Of a stretch of DNA of 64,000 bases, positions 55,709 through 64,000 are shown piece after piece. Within the stretch, counting starts at the first letter, position 1. Each line of letters opens with the position of its first letter. This stretch comes from Bacillus cabrialesii. GTDB lineage: Bacteria; Bacillota; Bacilli; Bacillales; Bacillaceae. The DNA lies in contig NZ_CP096889.1 in NCBI RefSeq assembly GCF_004124315.2, positions 370,001-434,000 of the forward strand, read 5' to 3'. Under the pieces are notes generated by a model that saw nothing but the letters and a program-made list of their open reading frames with translations, ran no database searches and was not told the origin of the DNA. Both the position numbers and the translations under genes were made by a program.

Positions 55709-58700
55709 ATGAGTCAATTTAGCAAGGATCAGGTTCAAGATATGTATTACCTATCGCCGATGCAGGAAGGGATGCTGTTTCATACCATCCTGAATCCCGG
55801 CCAGAGCTTTTATCTTGAACAGATCACGATGAAAGTAAAAGGCGGCTTGAATATCAAATGCCTTGAAGAAAGCATGAATGTGATCATGGACCGGTACGAT
55901 GTATTTCGTACCGTGTTCATTCACGAAAAAGTAAAAAGGCCGGTCCAAGTCGTATTGAAAAAACGGCAGTTTCATATAGAAGAAATCGATCTGACACACT
56001 TAACGGGCAGCGAACAAGCAGCCAAAATTAATGAATACAAAGAACAGGATAAGATCAAGGGCTTTGATTTGACGCGGGATATCCCAATGCGGGCAGCCAT
56101 TTTCAAAAAAGCTGAAGAAAGCTTTGAATGGGTGTGGAGCTACCACCACATGATTTTGGACGGATGGTGCTTCGGCATCGTTGTGCAGGACCTGTTTAAG
56201 GTATACAATGCCCTGCGCGAACAAAAGCCATACACCCTGCCGCCGGTCAAACCATATAAGGACTACATCAAGTGGCTTGAAAAGCAGGATAAACAAGCAT
56301 CACTGCGTTACTGGCGAGAGTACTTAGAGGATTTTGAAGGACAAACGACGTTTGCGGAGCAAAGAAAGAAACAAAAGGACGGCTACGAGCCGAAAGAATT
56401 GCTCTTCTCACTGCCAGAGGCGGAAACAAAGGCGTTTACCGAGCTTGCAAAATCGCAGCATACCACTTTGAGTACGGCGTTGCAGGCAGTTTGGAGCGTA
56501 TTGGTCAGCCGCTATCAGCGGTCTGGCGATTTGGCCTTCGGCACAGTCGTTTCCGGGCGTCCCGCGGAAATCAAAGGTGTTGAACATATGGTCGGGCTGT
56601 TTATCAACGTTGTCCCGAGACGGGTGAAACTGTCTGAGGATATCACATTTAACGGTTTGCTCAAGCAGCTGCAGGAGCAATCGCTTCAGTCTGAGCCGCA
56701 TCAATATGTCCCGCTCTATGACATCCAAAGCCAGGCCGATCAGCCAAAACTGATTGACCACATCATTGTCTTTGAAAATTATCCGCTTCAGGATGCAAAA
56801 AATGAAGAAAACAGTGAAAATGGCTTTGAAATGGAGGATGTACATGTTTTTGAGAAGTCGAATTATGATCTCAATCTGATGGCTTCTCCGGGGGATGAGA
56901 TGCTGATTAAGCTTGCCTATAATGAGAATGTGTTTGATGAGGCATTTATTCTGCGCTTGAAATCGCAGCTTCTCACAGCGATTCAGCAGCTCATCCAGAA
57001 GCCGGATCATCCTGTCAGCACGATCAGCCTCGTTGACGACAAAGAGAGAGAGTTTTTGCTTACCCGATTAAACCCGCCAGCTCAAACTCATGAGGCAAAG
57101 CCTCTGACGGACTGGTTCAAGGAAGCGGTGAACGTTCATCCTGATGAGCCGGCGCTTACGTATTCCGGCCAGACTCTTTCCTATCGCGAATTAGATGAGG
57201 AAGCAAACCGCCTTGCGCGCCGTTTGCAAAAGCAAGGTGCGGGCAAAGGCTCCGTTGTAGCGTTGTACACAAAGCGCTCGCTTGAACTTGTGATTGGCAT
57301 TCTCGGAGTATTAAAAGCGGGAGCGGCTTATCTTCCGGTTGATCCGAAGCTGCCGGAAGACCGAATCTCGTATATGCTGACTGACAGTGCGGCAGCCTGT
57401 CTGCTGACACATGAGGAGATGAAAGAACAAGCGGCTCAGCTGCCGTATACAGGAACAACGCTCTTCATTGATGATCAAACACGGTTTGCAGAACAGGCAA
57501 GCGATCCTGAAATCGCGATTGAACCCGACGCTCCGGCGTATATTATGTATACGTCCGGCACAACCGGAAAGCCGAAGGGCAATATCACCACTCATGCCAA
57601 TATTCAAGGATTGATCAAGCATGTAGACTACATGGCATTTTCTGAAAAAGATACGTTCTTATCTGTTTCGAATTACGCCTTTGACGCATTTACCTTTGAT
57701 TTCTACGCTTCAATATTGAATGCGTCACGTCTCATAATCGCAGATGAACAAACGCTGCTTGACACAGAACGCCTAACCAATTTGATTCAACAGGAGAATG
57801 TCAATGTCATGTTTGCGACAACCGCACTATTTAATCTTCTCACAGATGCGGGAGAGGATTGGATGGAGGGACTTCGCTGCGTGTTATTTGGCGGAGAGCG
57901 CGCGTCTGTGCCTCACGTCAGAAAAGCGCTGCGGATCTTGGGGCCGGGCAAGCTGATTAACTGCTACGGGCCGACTGAGGGAACGGTGTTTGCGACAGCT
58001 CACGTCGTGCGTGATCTGCCGGATTCCATCTCCTCATTGCCGATCGGAAAGCCGATCAGCAATGCCAGTGTATATATACTCAACGAGCAGAACCAGCTTC
58101 AGCCATTCGGAGCTGTCGGCGAACTGTGCATCAGCGGAATGGGTGTGTCAAAAGGGTATCTAAACCGTCATGACCTGACGAAGCAAAAATTTATCGCGAA
58201 CCCCTTTAAGCCGGGAGAAACGCTTTACCGCACAGGGGATTTAGCACGCTGGCTGGCGGATGGAACGATTGAATACGCCGGCCGTATTGACGACCAGGTC
58301 AAAATACGCGGACATCGGATTGAGCTAGAAGAAATCGAAAAACAGCTGCAGGAATACCCGGGTGTGAAAGATGCAATTGTTGTTGCGGACCGCCATGAGT
58401 CAGGAGATGCATCAATCAACGCCTACCTCGTGAACCGGACGCAGCTTTCAGCTGAGGACGTAAAGGCGCACCTGAAAAAACAGCTTCCTGCTTACATGGT
58501 GCCGCAAACCTTTACTTTTCTAGAGGAGCTTCCTTTAACGACAAACGGTAAGGTCAATAAACGGCTGCTGCCAAAACCGGATCAGGCTCAGCTGGCGGAA
58601 GAATGGGTCGGGCCCAGAGACGAGATGGAAGAAATGATCGCACAAATCTGGTCCGAGATTCTCGGAAGACAGCAAGTCGGCATTCATGATGATTTCTTCG

Positions 58701-59536
58701 CGCTCGGCGGGCACTCCTTAAAGGCGATGACCGCCGCTTCACGCATCAAGAAAGAGCTCGCGATTGATCTTCCGGTGAAGCTTTTGTTTGAAGCGCCTAC
58801 GATCGCCGGCATTTCAGCGTATTTGAAAAACGGAGGCTCAGATGGATTGCAGGATGTAACCATCATGAATCCCGATCAGGAGCAAATCATTTTCGCATTC
58901 CCGCCGGTCTTGGGCTATGGCCTCATGTATCAAAACCTGGCCAGCCGCCTGCCGTCATATAAACTGTGCGCCTTTGATTTCATTGAGGAGGAAAACCGTC
59001 TTGACCGCTATGCGGATTTGATCCAGAAGCTTCAGCCGGATGGGCCTCTGACATTGTTCGGGTATTCGGCGGGCTGCAGCCTGGCGTTTGAAGCTGCTAA
59101 AAAGCTTGAGGAACAAGGGCGCGCGGTTCAGCGGATCATCATGGTGGATTCCTATAAAAAACAAGGTGTCAGTGATCTGGACGGACGAACGGTTGAGAGT
59201 GATGTCGAGGCGCTGATGAATGTCAACCGTGACAATGAAGCGCTCAACAGCGAAGTCGTCAAACAAGGCCTCAAGCAAAAAACACACGCCTTCTACTCAT
59301 ACTACGTCAACCTGATCAGCACAGGACAGGTGAAAGCGGATATTGATCTCTTGACATCTGATACTGATTTTGACATGCCGGAATGGCTTGCATCGTGGGA
59401 AGAGGCCACAACAGGTGCTTACCGTGTGAAAAGAGGCTTCGGAACACACGCTGAAATGCTGCAAGGTGAAACGTTAGATAGGAATGCGGAGATTTTGCTC
59501 GAATTACTTAATACACAAACCGTAACGGTTTCTTAA
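55709..59536 (+). CDS. srfAC: Surfactin synthetase subunit 3 (Leu, with thioesterase)
   Basis: A 1275-residue single-module synthetase that adds the last leucine and releases the product as a lactone. Order: condensation (HHMILDGWC near 146), adenylation (YTSGTTGKPKG near 614; pocket DAFFLGCVF, leucine), carrier (GGHSLKAM near 994) and a type I thioesterase with the nucleophile Ser in FGYSAGCS near 1118 and a probable catalytic His in GTHAEM near 1247. The N-terminus (SKDQVQDMYYLSPMQEGML) is the docking helix for SrfAB. It starts 36 bases after srfAB with GGCGGGAG upstream. Confidence 0.97.
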   Translation: MSQFSKDQVQDMYYLSPMQEGMLFHTILNPGQSFYLEQITMKVKGGLNIKCLEESMNVIMDRYDVFRTVFIHEKVKRPVQVVLKKRQFHIEEIDLTHLTGSEQAAKINEYKEQDKIKGFDLTRDIPMRAAIFKKAEESFEWVWSYHHMILDGWCFGIVVQDLFKVYNALREQKPYTLPPVKPYKDYIKWLEKQDKQASLRYWREYLEDFEGQTTFAEQRKKQKDGYEPKELLFSLPEAETKAFTELAKSQHTTLSTALQAVWSVLVSRYQRSGDLAFGTVVSGRPAEIKGVEHMVGLFINVVPRRVKLSEDITFNGLLKQLQEQSLQSEPHQYVPLYDIQSQADQPKLIDHIIVFENYPLQDAKNEENSENGFEMEDVHVFEKSNYDLNLMASPGDEMLIKLAYNENVFDEAFILRLKSQLLTAIQQLIQKPDHPVSTISLVDDKEREFLLTRLNPPAQTHEAKPLTDWFKEAVNVHPDEPALTYSGQTLSYRELDEEANRLARRLQKQGAGKGSVVALYTKRSLELVIGILGVLKAGAAYLPVDPKLPEDRISYMLTDSAAACLLTHEEMKEQAAQLPYTGTTLFIDDQTRFAEQASDPEIAIEPDAPAYIMYTSGTTGKPKGNITTHANIQGLIKHVDYMAFSEKDTFLSVSNYAFDAFTFDFYASILNASRLIIADEQTLLDTERLTNLIQQENVNVMFATTALFNLLTDAGEDWMEGLRCVLFGGERASVPHVRKALRILGPGKLINCYGPTEGTVFATAHVVRDLPDSISSLPIGKPISNASVYILNEQNQLQPFGAVGELCISGMGVSKGYLNRHDLTKQKFIANPFKPGETLYRTGDLARWLADGTIEYAGRIDDQVKIRGHRIELEEIEKQLQEYPGVKDAIVVADRHESGDASINAYLVNRTQLSAEDVKAHLKKQLPAYMVPQTFTFLEELPLTTNGKVNKRLLPKPDQAQLAEEWVGPRDEMEEMIAQIWSEILGRQQVGIHDDFFALGGHSLKAMTAASRIKKELAIDLPVKLLFEAPTIAGISAYLKNGGSDGLQDVTIMNPDQEQIIFAFPPVLGYGLMYQNLASRLPSYKLCAFDFIEEENRLDRYADLIQKLQPDGPLTLFGYSAGCSLAFEAAKKLEEQGRAVQRIIMVDSYKKQGVSDLDGRTVESDVEALMNVNRDNEALNSEVVKQGLKQKTHAFYSYYVNLISTGQVKADIDLLTSDTDFDMPEWLASWEEATTGAYRVKRGFGTHAEMLQGETLDRNAEILLELLNTQTVTVS

Positions 59537-59563
59537 ACGAAGTGATGAAAGGAGGAGACGGCC

Positions 59564-60292
59564 ATGAGCCAACTCTTCAGATCATTTGATGCGTCGGAAA
59601 AAACGCGGCTCATCTGTTTTCCGTTTGCCGGCGGCTACTCGGCGTCGTTTCGCCCTCTCCATGCTTTTTTGCAGGGGGAGTGTGAGATGCTCGCTGCCGA
59701 GCCGCCGGGACACGGCACGAATCAAACGTCAGCCATTGAGGATCTCGAAGAGCTGACCGATTTGTACAAGCAAGAATTGAACCTTCGTCCTGATCGGCCG
59801 TTTGTGCTATTCGGACACAGTATGGGCGGAATGATCACCTTCAGGCTGGCGCAAAAGCTGGAGCGTGAAGGCATCTTTCCGCAGGCGGTTATCATTTCTG
59901 CGATTCAGCCGCCGCATATTCAGCGGAAGAAAGTGTCCCATCTGCCTGATGACCAGTTTCTCGATCATATTATCAAGTTAGGCGGGATGCCTGCGGAGCT
60001 TGTTGAAAATAAGGAAGTCATGTCCTTTTTCCTGCCTTCCTTCAGATCGGATTACCGGGCTCTTGAACAATTTGAGCTTCACGATGTGGCCCCGATCCAA
60101 TCACCTGTTCATGTCTTTAACGGACTTGATGATGAAAAATGCATTCGGGATGCACAAGGCTGGAAGAAGTGGGCGAAAGACATCACATTCCATGAATTTG
60201 ACGGCGGGCACATGTTTCTGCTGTCACATACGGAAGAAGTGGCAGAACGGATTTTTGCGATATTGAATCAGCATCCGATTATTCAATCGTGA
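59564..60292 (+). CDS. srfAD: Surfactin type II thioesterase
   Basis: The 242-residue external thioesterase regenerates misprimed carrier domains by removing short acyl groups from the phosphopantetheine arm. It has the nucleophile motif LFGHSMGG near residue 86, an Asp in GLDDEKC near 190 and the catalytic His in DGGHMFLL near 216. Last gene of the srfA operon, 27 bases after srfAC, with AAAGGAGGAGA upstream. Confidence 0.96.
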   Translation: MSQLFRSFDASEKTRLICFPFAGGYSASFRPLHAFLQGECEMLAAEPPGHGTNQTSAIEDLEELTDLYKQELNLRPDRPFVLFGHSMGGMITFRLAQKLEREGIFPQAVIISAIQPPHIQRKKVSHLPDDQFLDHIIKLGGMPAELVENKEVMSFFLPSFRSDYRALEQFELHDVAPIQSPVHVFNGLDDEKCIRDAQGWKKWAKDITFHEFDGGHMFLLSHTEEVAERIFAILNQHPIIQS

Positions 60293-60294
60293 TC

Positions 60295-60328
60295 AAAAGC
60301 GGACAGCTTAAGCTGTTCCGCTTTTTTT
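60295..60328 (+). terminator. Terminator of the srfA operon
   Basis: Arms AAAAGCGGACAGCTT and AAGCTGTTCCGCTTTT (one bulge) followed by a T-run, directly after the srfAD stop. Confidence 0.9.
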
Positions 60329-60350
60329 GTGTGGAATGTCAATTTTTACA

Positions 60351-60359
60351 TGATATAAT
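60351..60359 (+). promoter_or_regulatory. Extended -10 promoter of ycxA
   Basis: TGATATAAT fits TGn-TATAAT, 33 bases before the ycxA ATG. No good -35 is found at 17 bases, so the extended -10 probably carries recognition. Confidence 0.6.
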
Positions 60360-60392
60360 AGTCGCAATACTCAAACAAAGGCAGGTCGAAAC

Positions 60393-61619
60393 ATGTACGC
60401 GTCCCCTAAGATGAAATGGTTTGTATTGCTGTTTACGTTTGTTTTCGCCATCGGAATGAACTCATTTAGAAATTCCTTTCAATTTTTTATGCTGCCGATG
60501 GCGGATACCTTCCATGCCGACAGGTCGCTAATCTCCGTTTCTGTCAGCGTTTTTATGATCACAACGGGCATCGTTCAGTTTTTTGTCGGTTTTTTTATCG
60601 ATCGGTTCAGCGTCAGAAAAATTATGGGGCTTGGAGCTGTTTGTATCAGCGCAAGTTTTTTGGTGCTTCCGTATTCACCAAATGTTCATGTGTTTTCCGC
60701 CATTTACGGAGTGCTCGGCGGAATCGGCTATTCCTGTGCGGTCGGCGTGACGACCCAGTATTTCATCAGCCGCTGGTTTGAGACGCATAAGGGCCTGGCG
60801 CTCGCTATTTTGACCAATGCCAATTCTGCGGGCCTGCTGCTGCTCTCTCCCATTTGGGCCGCGGCTCCGTATCATGCCGGCTGGCAAAATACCTACACGA
60901 TATTGGGCGTCGTCATGGCGGCTGTTCTGCTGCCGCTCCTCGCCTTCGGGATGAAGCACCCGCCACATGCGCAAGCGCCGTCAGTGAAAAAGTCTTATGA
61001 CTGGCGGGGATTTTGGAACGTCATAAAGCAGTCCCGCCTGATTCATGTCCTGTACTTCGGCGTGTTTACATGCGGATTTACAATGGGGATCATAGATGCT
61101 CATCTCGTGCCGATGCTGAAGGATGCGCATGTCTCCCATGTCAACGGAATGATGGCCGCGTTCGGAGCGTTTATCATCATTGGCGGATTATTGGCGGGCT
61201 GGCTGTCAGATCTCCTCGGCAGCAGAAGCGTGATGCTATCCATTTTATTTTTCCTTCGGCTGCTCAGCTTGATTTGTCTGCTCATCCCCATTCTCGGAAT
61301 CCATCAAAGCGAACTTTGGTACTTCGGGTTTATCCTGTTATTCGGGCTCAGTTACACAGGCGTGATCCCGCTGACCGCGGCGTCTATTTCTGAAAGCTAT
61401 CATTCAGGATTGATCGGCTCGCTGTTAGGCATCAACTTCTTTATCCATCAGATTGCAGGGGCTCTCAGTGTGTATGCGGGCGGCTTGTTTTTTGACATGG
61501 CTCATGATTATTTGCTGATTATTGTTGTGTGCATCGTGTTTGTGGGTGTATCGGCTGGAATAGAGCTGGTGCCGTTTTTAAATAAACAGAAGGCAAAAGA
61601 AACGCATCAATCCATATAA
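60393..61619 (+). CDS. ycxA: Major facilitator transporter YcxA
   Basis: The 408-residue transporter has 12 predicted helices and resembles the oxalate/formate antiporter and monocarboxylate-type MFS group (for example GVLGGIGYSCAVGVTTQYFISRWF near residue 110). It stands directly after srfA but behind its own promoter and the srfA terminator. YcxA has been reported to aid surfactin export in B. subtilis; the sequence alone does not show the substrate. AAAGGCAGG precedes the ATG. Confidence 0.9.
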   Translation: MYASPKMKWFVLLFTFVFAIGMNSFRNSFQFFMLPMADTFHADRSLISVSVSVFMITTGIVQFFVGFFIDRFSVRKIMGLGAVCISASFLVLPYSPNVHVFSAIYGVLGGIGYSCAVGVTTQYFISRWFETHKGLALAILTNANSAGLLLLSPIWAAAPYHAGWQNTYTILGVVMAAVLLPLLAFGMKHPPHAQAPSVKKSYDWRGFWNVIKQSRLIHVLYFGVFTCGFTMGIIDAHLVPMLKDAHVSHVNGMMAAFGAFIIIGGLLAGWLSDLLGSRSVMLSILFFLRLLSLICLLIPILGIHQSELWYFGFILLFGLSYTGVIPLTAASISESYHSGLIGSLLGINFFIHQIAGALSVYAGGLFFDMAHDYLLIIVVCIVFVGVSAGIELVPFLNKQKAKETHQSI

Positions 61620-61652
61620 AAGGACCGGCACTGTCAGTGCTGATCCTTTTTC
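61618..61652. terminator. Terminator between ycxA and ycxB
   Basis: AAAAGGA and a GCACTG/CAGTGC core, closing with TCCTTTTT; it ends ycxA, overlaps the last codons of the convergent ycxB and may act both ways. Confidence 0.75.
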
Positions 61653-62191
61653 CATTTCACTTTAATTGTTTCAGTATTTTTAAGAATAATCCCCCTGAAT
61701 CTGTTCATTTCCTCTTTGGAATGAAAAAAACGTTTTGGTATCGCAATATATTGGCCGCTTGATGTATTGATCCTGAAGATCTTCTTATATTCGAAAACAG
61801 CTGTGATTTCATCCCAATTAAAAATGAGGTCATATTTTTGAGAACATATACGGATTCCTTCTTGATTGAGGGTATATGTTCTTTTGGATTGAATCCGTTC
61901 GTTCTTCTTGTAGGCTCTAGAAAACTTTACATATAGAAGAAGGAGGAGCAGCAGTGTAAACAGAACCGACATCACGATAATCAAAATACCATTCACAAAC
62001 AAGTTAAGCGCGTCGCTGCCAAAAACGAGACGGGGCCATCCGTTAATGGAATGAACTGCAGCAAAAATGGAGCAGAACAAAAGAAAGTAAAAGAATGAGA
62101 TTTTCCCGATTTGATAAAAAAAGATTTCTCTTATATCTTTAAACGTCATTTCTCCTGGAAGATTGATACTTTCACTAGCATATTGAACCAT
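61634..62191 (-). CDS. ycxB: YcxB-like membrane protein
   Basis: The 185-residue protein has two membrane helices (about residues 30-50 and 65-92) followed by a soluble YcxB-like domain (from about residue 105: TYTLNQEGIRICSQKYDLIFNWDEITAVFEYKK). That domain resembles a small PH-like fold in related proteins. Function unknown. Convergent with ycxA; separated by about 50 bases from ycxC, which runs the same way. Confidence 0.85.
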   Translation of the reverse strand: MVQYASESINLPGEMTFKDIREIFFYQIGKISFFYFLLFCSIFAAVHSINGWPRLVFGSDALNLFVNGILIIVMSVLFTLLLLLLLYVKFSRAYKKNERIQSKRTYTLNQEGIRICSQKYDLIFNWDEITAVFEYKKIFRINTSSGQYIAIPKRFFHSKEEMNRFRGIILKNTETIKVKWKKDQH

Positions 62192-62244
62192 ACAGTAAAT
62201 TTACACCTCAAACCATGTTTTTCCTTTCAGCCTAGCATCATTTC

Positions 62245-63183
62245 TCATTTTTTCACAGGGGTACCAAGTTGTTTTTTATTTTTCCGCAGTGTGGTATTGC
62301 TTCCAACCACGCCAATCATAATACAAACGGCTCCGGCAAGATGGTACCAGGCGAGGCTTTCGTTTAGAATCACCACTCCTGCAAACATCGTCACGATGGT
62401 CGCTACATGATTAAAAGCGCTCATTTTAAAGGCCTCAATCCGTGACAGCGTATAGTTGGACAGAAACGAAGTGACGAGTGAAGACAGCACGCCCAAATAC
62501 ACAATCGCGAGAACAAAGCCGGGCTCCCGGAACGGCTGGAAGTAAGTGCCGACAGTTCCTGCCGCGCTGTGGCGCACTATGGCGATGGCGTTGAATACGA
62601 CAAAGCCGATGGCCGACATGATGTAGGTGAGCTCGGTCAGCTTGAACCGCTGGGTCATTTTTCTGGCAGCGGTATTGTACATCGCGGAGGACAAAGCGGA
62701 CAGCAGGATCAGCAGAGATCCTTTTAAGCTGGCCGATTCCACGTCAACGCCCTTCATCACAAAAATAAACATGACGCCGGCAACGGATAAAACCGTGAAA
62801 CCCTTCTGCGCCCGCGTCGAGCGTTCCTTTAAGAAATAACTGGCTAAGACCATCGTGAAAATCGGAATGGCAGCCTGAATAATTCCCGCTTCAGAGGAGG
62901 ACGAGTATACAAGGCCGAATGCCTGAAAGCTGAAAAACAATGCCGGATACAGCAGGGCGAGCGGCAAGATGGCAATGACGTCCTTTACACGGATTGATAG
63001 CTTTACCCAGCCGAATAAGACGGGTACAGTGGCAGCGGCGAACGCAATGGTGAACCGGTGCGCCAGAATATCAAACGGTTCGGCTGTTTGCAGTGCGATT
63101 TTTACGAATAGAAACGATAAACCGATAATGAACGAATATAAGATAGCCGCCGTATAAGCGGAGGCTTGCTGTTGTTTAAACAT
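62245..63183 (-). CDS. ycxC: EamA-type (DMT) transporter YcxC
   Basis: The 312-residue membrane protein has ten predicted helices in two repeated EamA halves (about 8-140 and 150-295), the drug/metabolite transporter fold. Substrate unknown, possibly amino-acid or metabolite export. Divergent from the MocR-type regulator ycxD with paired operator-like repeats between, a layout in which the regulator usually controls the transporter. GGAG lies before the ATG. Confidence 0.9.
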   Translation of the reverse strand: MFKQQQASAYTAAILYSFIIGLSFLFVKIALQTAEPFDILAHRFTIAFAAATVPVLFGWVKLSIRVKDVIAILPLALLYPALFFSFQAFGLVYSSSSEAGIIQAAIPIFTMVLASYFLKERSTRAQKGFTVLSVAGVMFIFVMKGVDVESASLKGSLLILLSALSSAMYNTAARKMTQRFKLTELTYIMSAIGFVVFNAIAIVRHSAAGTVGTYFQPFREPGFVLAIVYLGVLSSLVTSFLSNYTLSRIEAFKMSAFNHVATIVTMFAGVVILNESLAWYHLAGAVCIMIGVVGSNTTLRKNKKQLGTPVKK

Positions 63184-63253
63184 AATGGAAGGTGCTCCTT
63201 TATCTGAATTGCAGCGCCGGTCGCTCTATTTTATTGTATGGCTGTGGCCAGAA

Positions 63254-63291
63254 CGGTACAATGAGAAAAATAACGAACTGTACCGGTACAA
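63254..63291. promoter_or_regulatory. Paired CGGTACAA repeats in the ycxC-ycxD gap
   Basis: CGGTACAA occurs at 63254-63261 and 63284-63291, exactly 30 bases apart (three helical turns). The second copy lies within the perfect palindrome TGTACCGGTACA (63279-63290). Direct repeats spaced by whole turns are typical of MocR/GabR regulators. Confidence 0.65.
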
Positions 63292-63307
63292 AACAGGGGG
63301 AGAAAGC

Positions 63308-64000
63308 ATGGAGAAATATATGAATCTATTGACGAGAATAGAAGAGATGATGCAAAGCAGCGCGTATCAAGAAGGTGATAGGCTTCCGTCCATCCGTCAG
63401 CTGTCCGCCCGCTATCAAATCAGCAAGAGCACAGTGATCCGCGCCCTGCAGGAGCTGGAAAAGCGCCACCTCATTTACTCCGTTCCGAAAAGCGGCTATT
63501 ATATTGTGAAAAAGACGGGAAAATCAAAAAGCGGGCAGCCGGGCCCCATTGATTTTGCAACATCTGCGCCGGACCCCGATGTATTTCCGTATCTTGATTT
63601 CCAGCATTGCATCAACAAAGCGATTGATACATACAAAAACGATTTGTTTATTTATGGAACGCCAAAGGGGCTTCCATCACTCATCCGTGTACTCCGAAAA
63701 TTGCTGGCCAATCAGCAGGTATTTGCGGATGAACGGCATATTTTCATCACATCAGGTGTCCAGCAGGCGTTATCCCTGCTTTGTGCGATGCCGTTTCCAA
63801 ATGGGAAAGAGAAGATTGCCATTGAACAGCCCGGCTATCATTTGATGATTGAACAGCTTGAGACGCTTGGGATTCCTGCCATCGGTGTGAAACGAACGGA
63901 AGGGGGACTAGACATAGCCGAGGTTGAGCGGCTGTTTCAGACAGAATCGATCAAATTTTTTTATACGATGCCGCGTTTCCACAACCCGCTTGGCTGCTCT
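63308..64000 (+). CDS. ycxD: GntR/MocR-family aminotransferase-like regulator YcxD (partial)
   Basis: Runs open to the window edge; 231 codons are visible. The N-terminal winged helix of GntR type (RLPSIRQLSARYQISKSTVI near residues 25-45) is followed by the start of a fold-type I PLP aminotransferase domain (IDFATSAPDPDVFP near 82, IYGTPKGLPSLI near 115, ITSGVQQALSLL near 150, EQPGYHLM near 175). Full MocR proteins are about 440-480 residues, so roughly half is missing. It probably senses an amino compound through PLP and controls itself and ycxC. AGGGGGAGAAAGC precedes the ATG. Confidence 0.92.
   Translation, partial: MEKYMNLLTRIEEMMQSSAYQEGDRLPSIRQLSARYQISKSTVIRALQELEKRHLIYSVPKSGYYIVKKTGKSKSGQPGPIDFATSAPDPDVFPYLDFQHCINKAIDTYKNDLFIYGTPKGLPSLIRVLRKLLANQQVFADERHIFITSGVQQALSLLCAMPFPNGKEKIAIEQPGYHLMIEQLETLGIPAIGVKRTEGGLDIAEVERLFQTESIKFFYTMPRFHNPLGCS

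Noticed and set aside
1..64000. CRISPR arrays, tRNA or rRNA genes, insertion sequences, prophage genes
   Set aside because: None seen: no regularly spaced short repeats, no tRNA cloverleaf, no transposase or integrase motifs.

Overview
The window is a chromosomal segment from a member of the Bacillus subtilis group. Gene order and protein sequences follow the B. subtilis 168 interval from putC (ycgN) to ycxD: put - ycgPQRST - nas - folE2/yciB/zagA - yck - bglC - nin/nucA - tlpC - hxl - srfA - ycx. The many amino-acid differences I recall relative to 168, and extra genes in the yck interval, suggest another subspecies or a sister species rather than 168. These comparisons rest on memory, not on an alignment.

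Layout. 1-4.5 kb: proline catabolism (putC, putP) and its activator putR; putP appears to begin with ATA. 4.5-8.4 kb: a histidine-rich membrane pair (ycgR-ycgQ), a hydrolase (ycgS), and the ferredoxin/flavodoxin reductase-like ycgT behind a Fur box. 8.4-18.7 kb: the assimilatory nitrate/nitrite cluster. nasB-nasC-nasD-nasE-nasF run leftward and nasA rightward, with perfect TnrA sites between nasA and nasB and before nasD, and an NsrR-like site abutting the latter. 18.75-21.95 kb: a Zur-controlled zinc-starvation cluster (folE2, yciB, zagA). 22-28.9 kb: the yck region (orphan amino-acid ABC transporter, RDD protein, small secreted protein, beta-glucosidase bglC). It carries a zinc alcohol dehydrogenase and an AT-rich three-gene module (MarR regulator, DUF3147 membrane protein, AAA ATPase) behind a perfect 23-bp palindrome. 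28.9-33.6 kb: the competence nuclease NucA with its inhibitor Nin, the chemoreceptor TlpC, and formaldehyde-fixing HxlAB with HxlR. 33.6-60.3 kb: the surfactin synthetase operon srfAA-AB-AC-AD with ComA boxes upstream and the competence gene comS embedded out of frame in srfAB. 60.4-64 kb: ycxA, ycxB, ycxC and the 5' part of ycxD.

How the genes work together. The surfactin assembly line reads as complete: seven adenylation domains whose pocket residues predict Glu-Leu-(D)Leu-Val-Asp-(D)Leu-Leu, with epimerisation domains ending modules 3 and 6 and a thioesterase ending module 7. The nas cluster takes in nitrate, reduces it through nitrite to ammonium and makes the sirohaem precursor, under nitrogen (TnrA) and nitric-oxide (NsrR) control. 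The Zur cluster pairs a zinc-independent GTP cyclohydrolase with a zinc metallochaperone GTPase.

Most of the window is well-known biology. The least-explained items are the MarR/DUF3147/ATPase module, the 18-bp palindrome before bglC, the ATA start of putP, the 2-kb near-identical duplication between surfactin modules 3 and 6, the non-coding stretch between yciB and zagA, and paired MocR-type repeats before ycxD.
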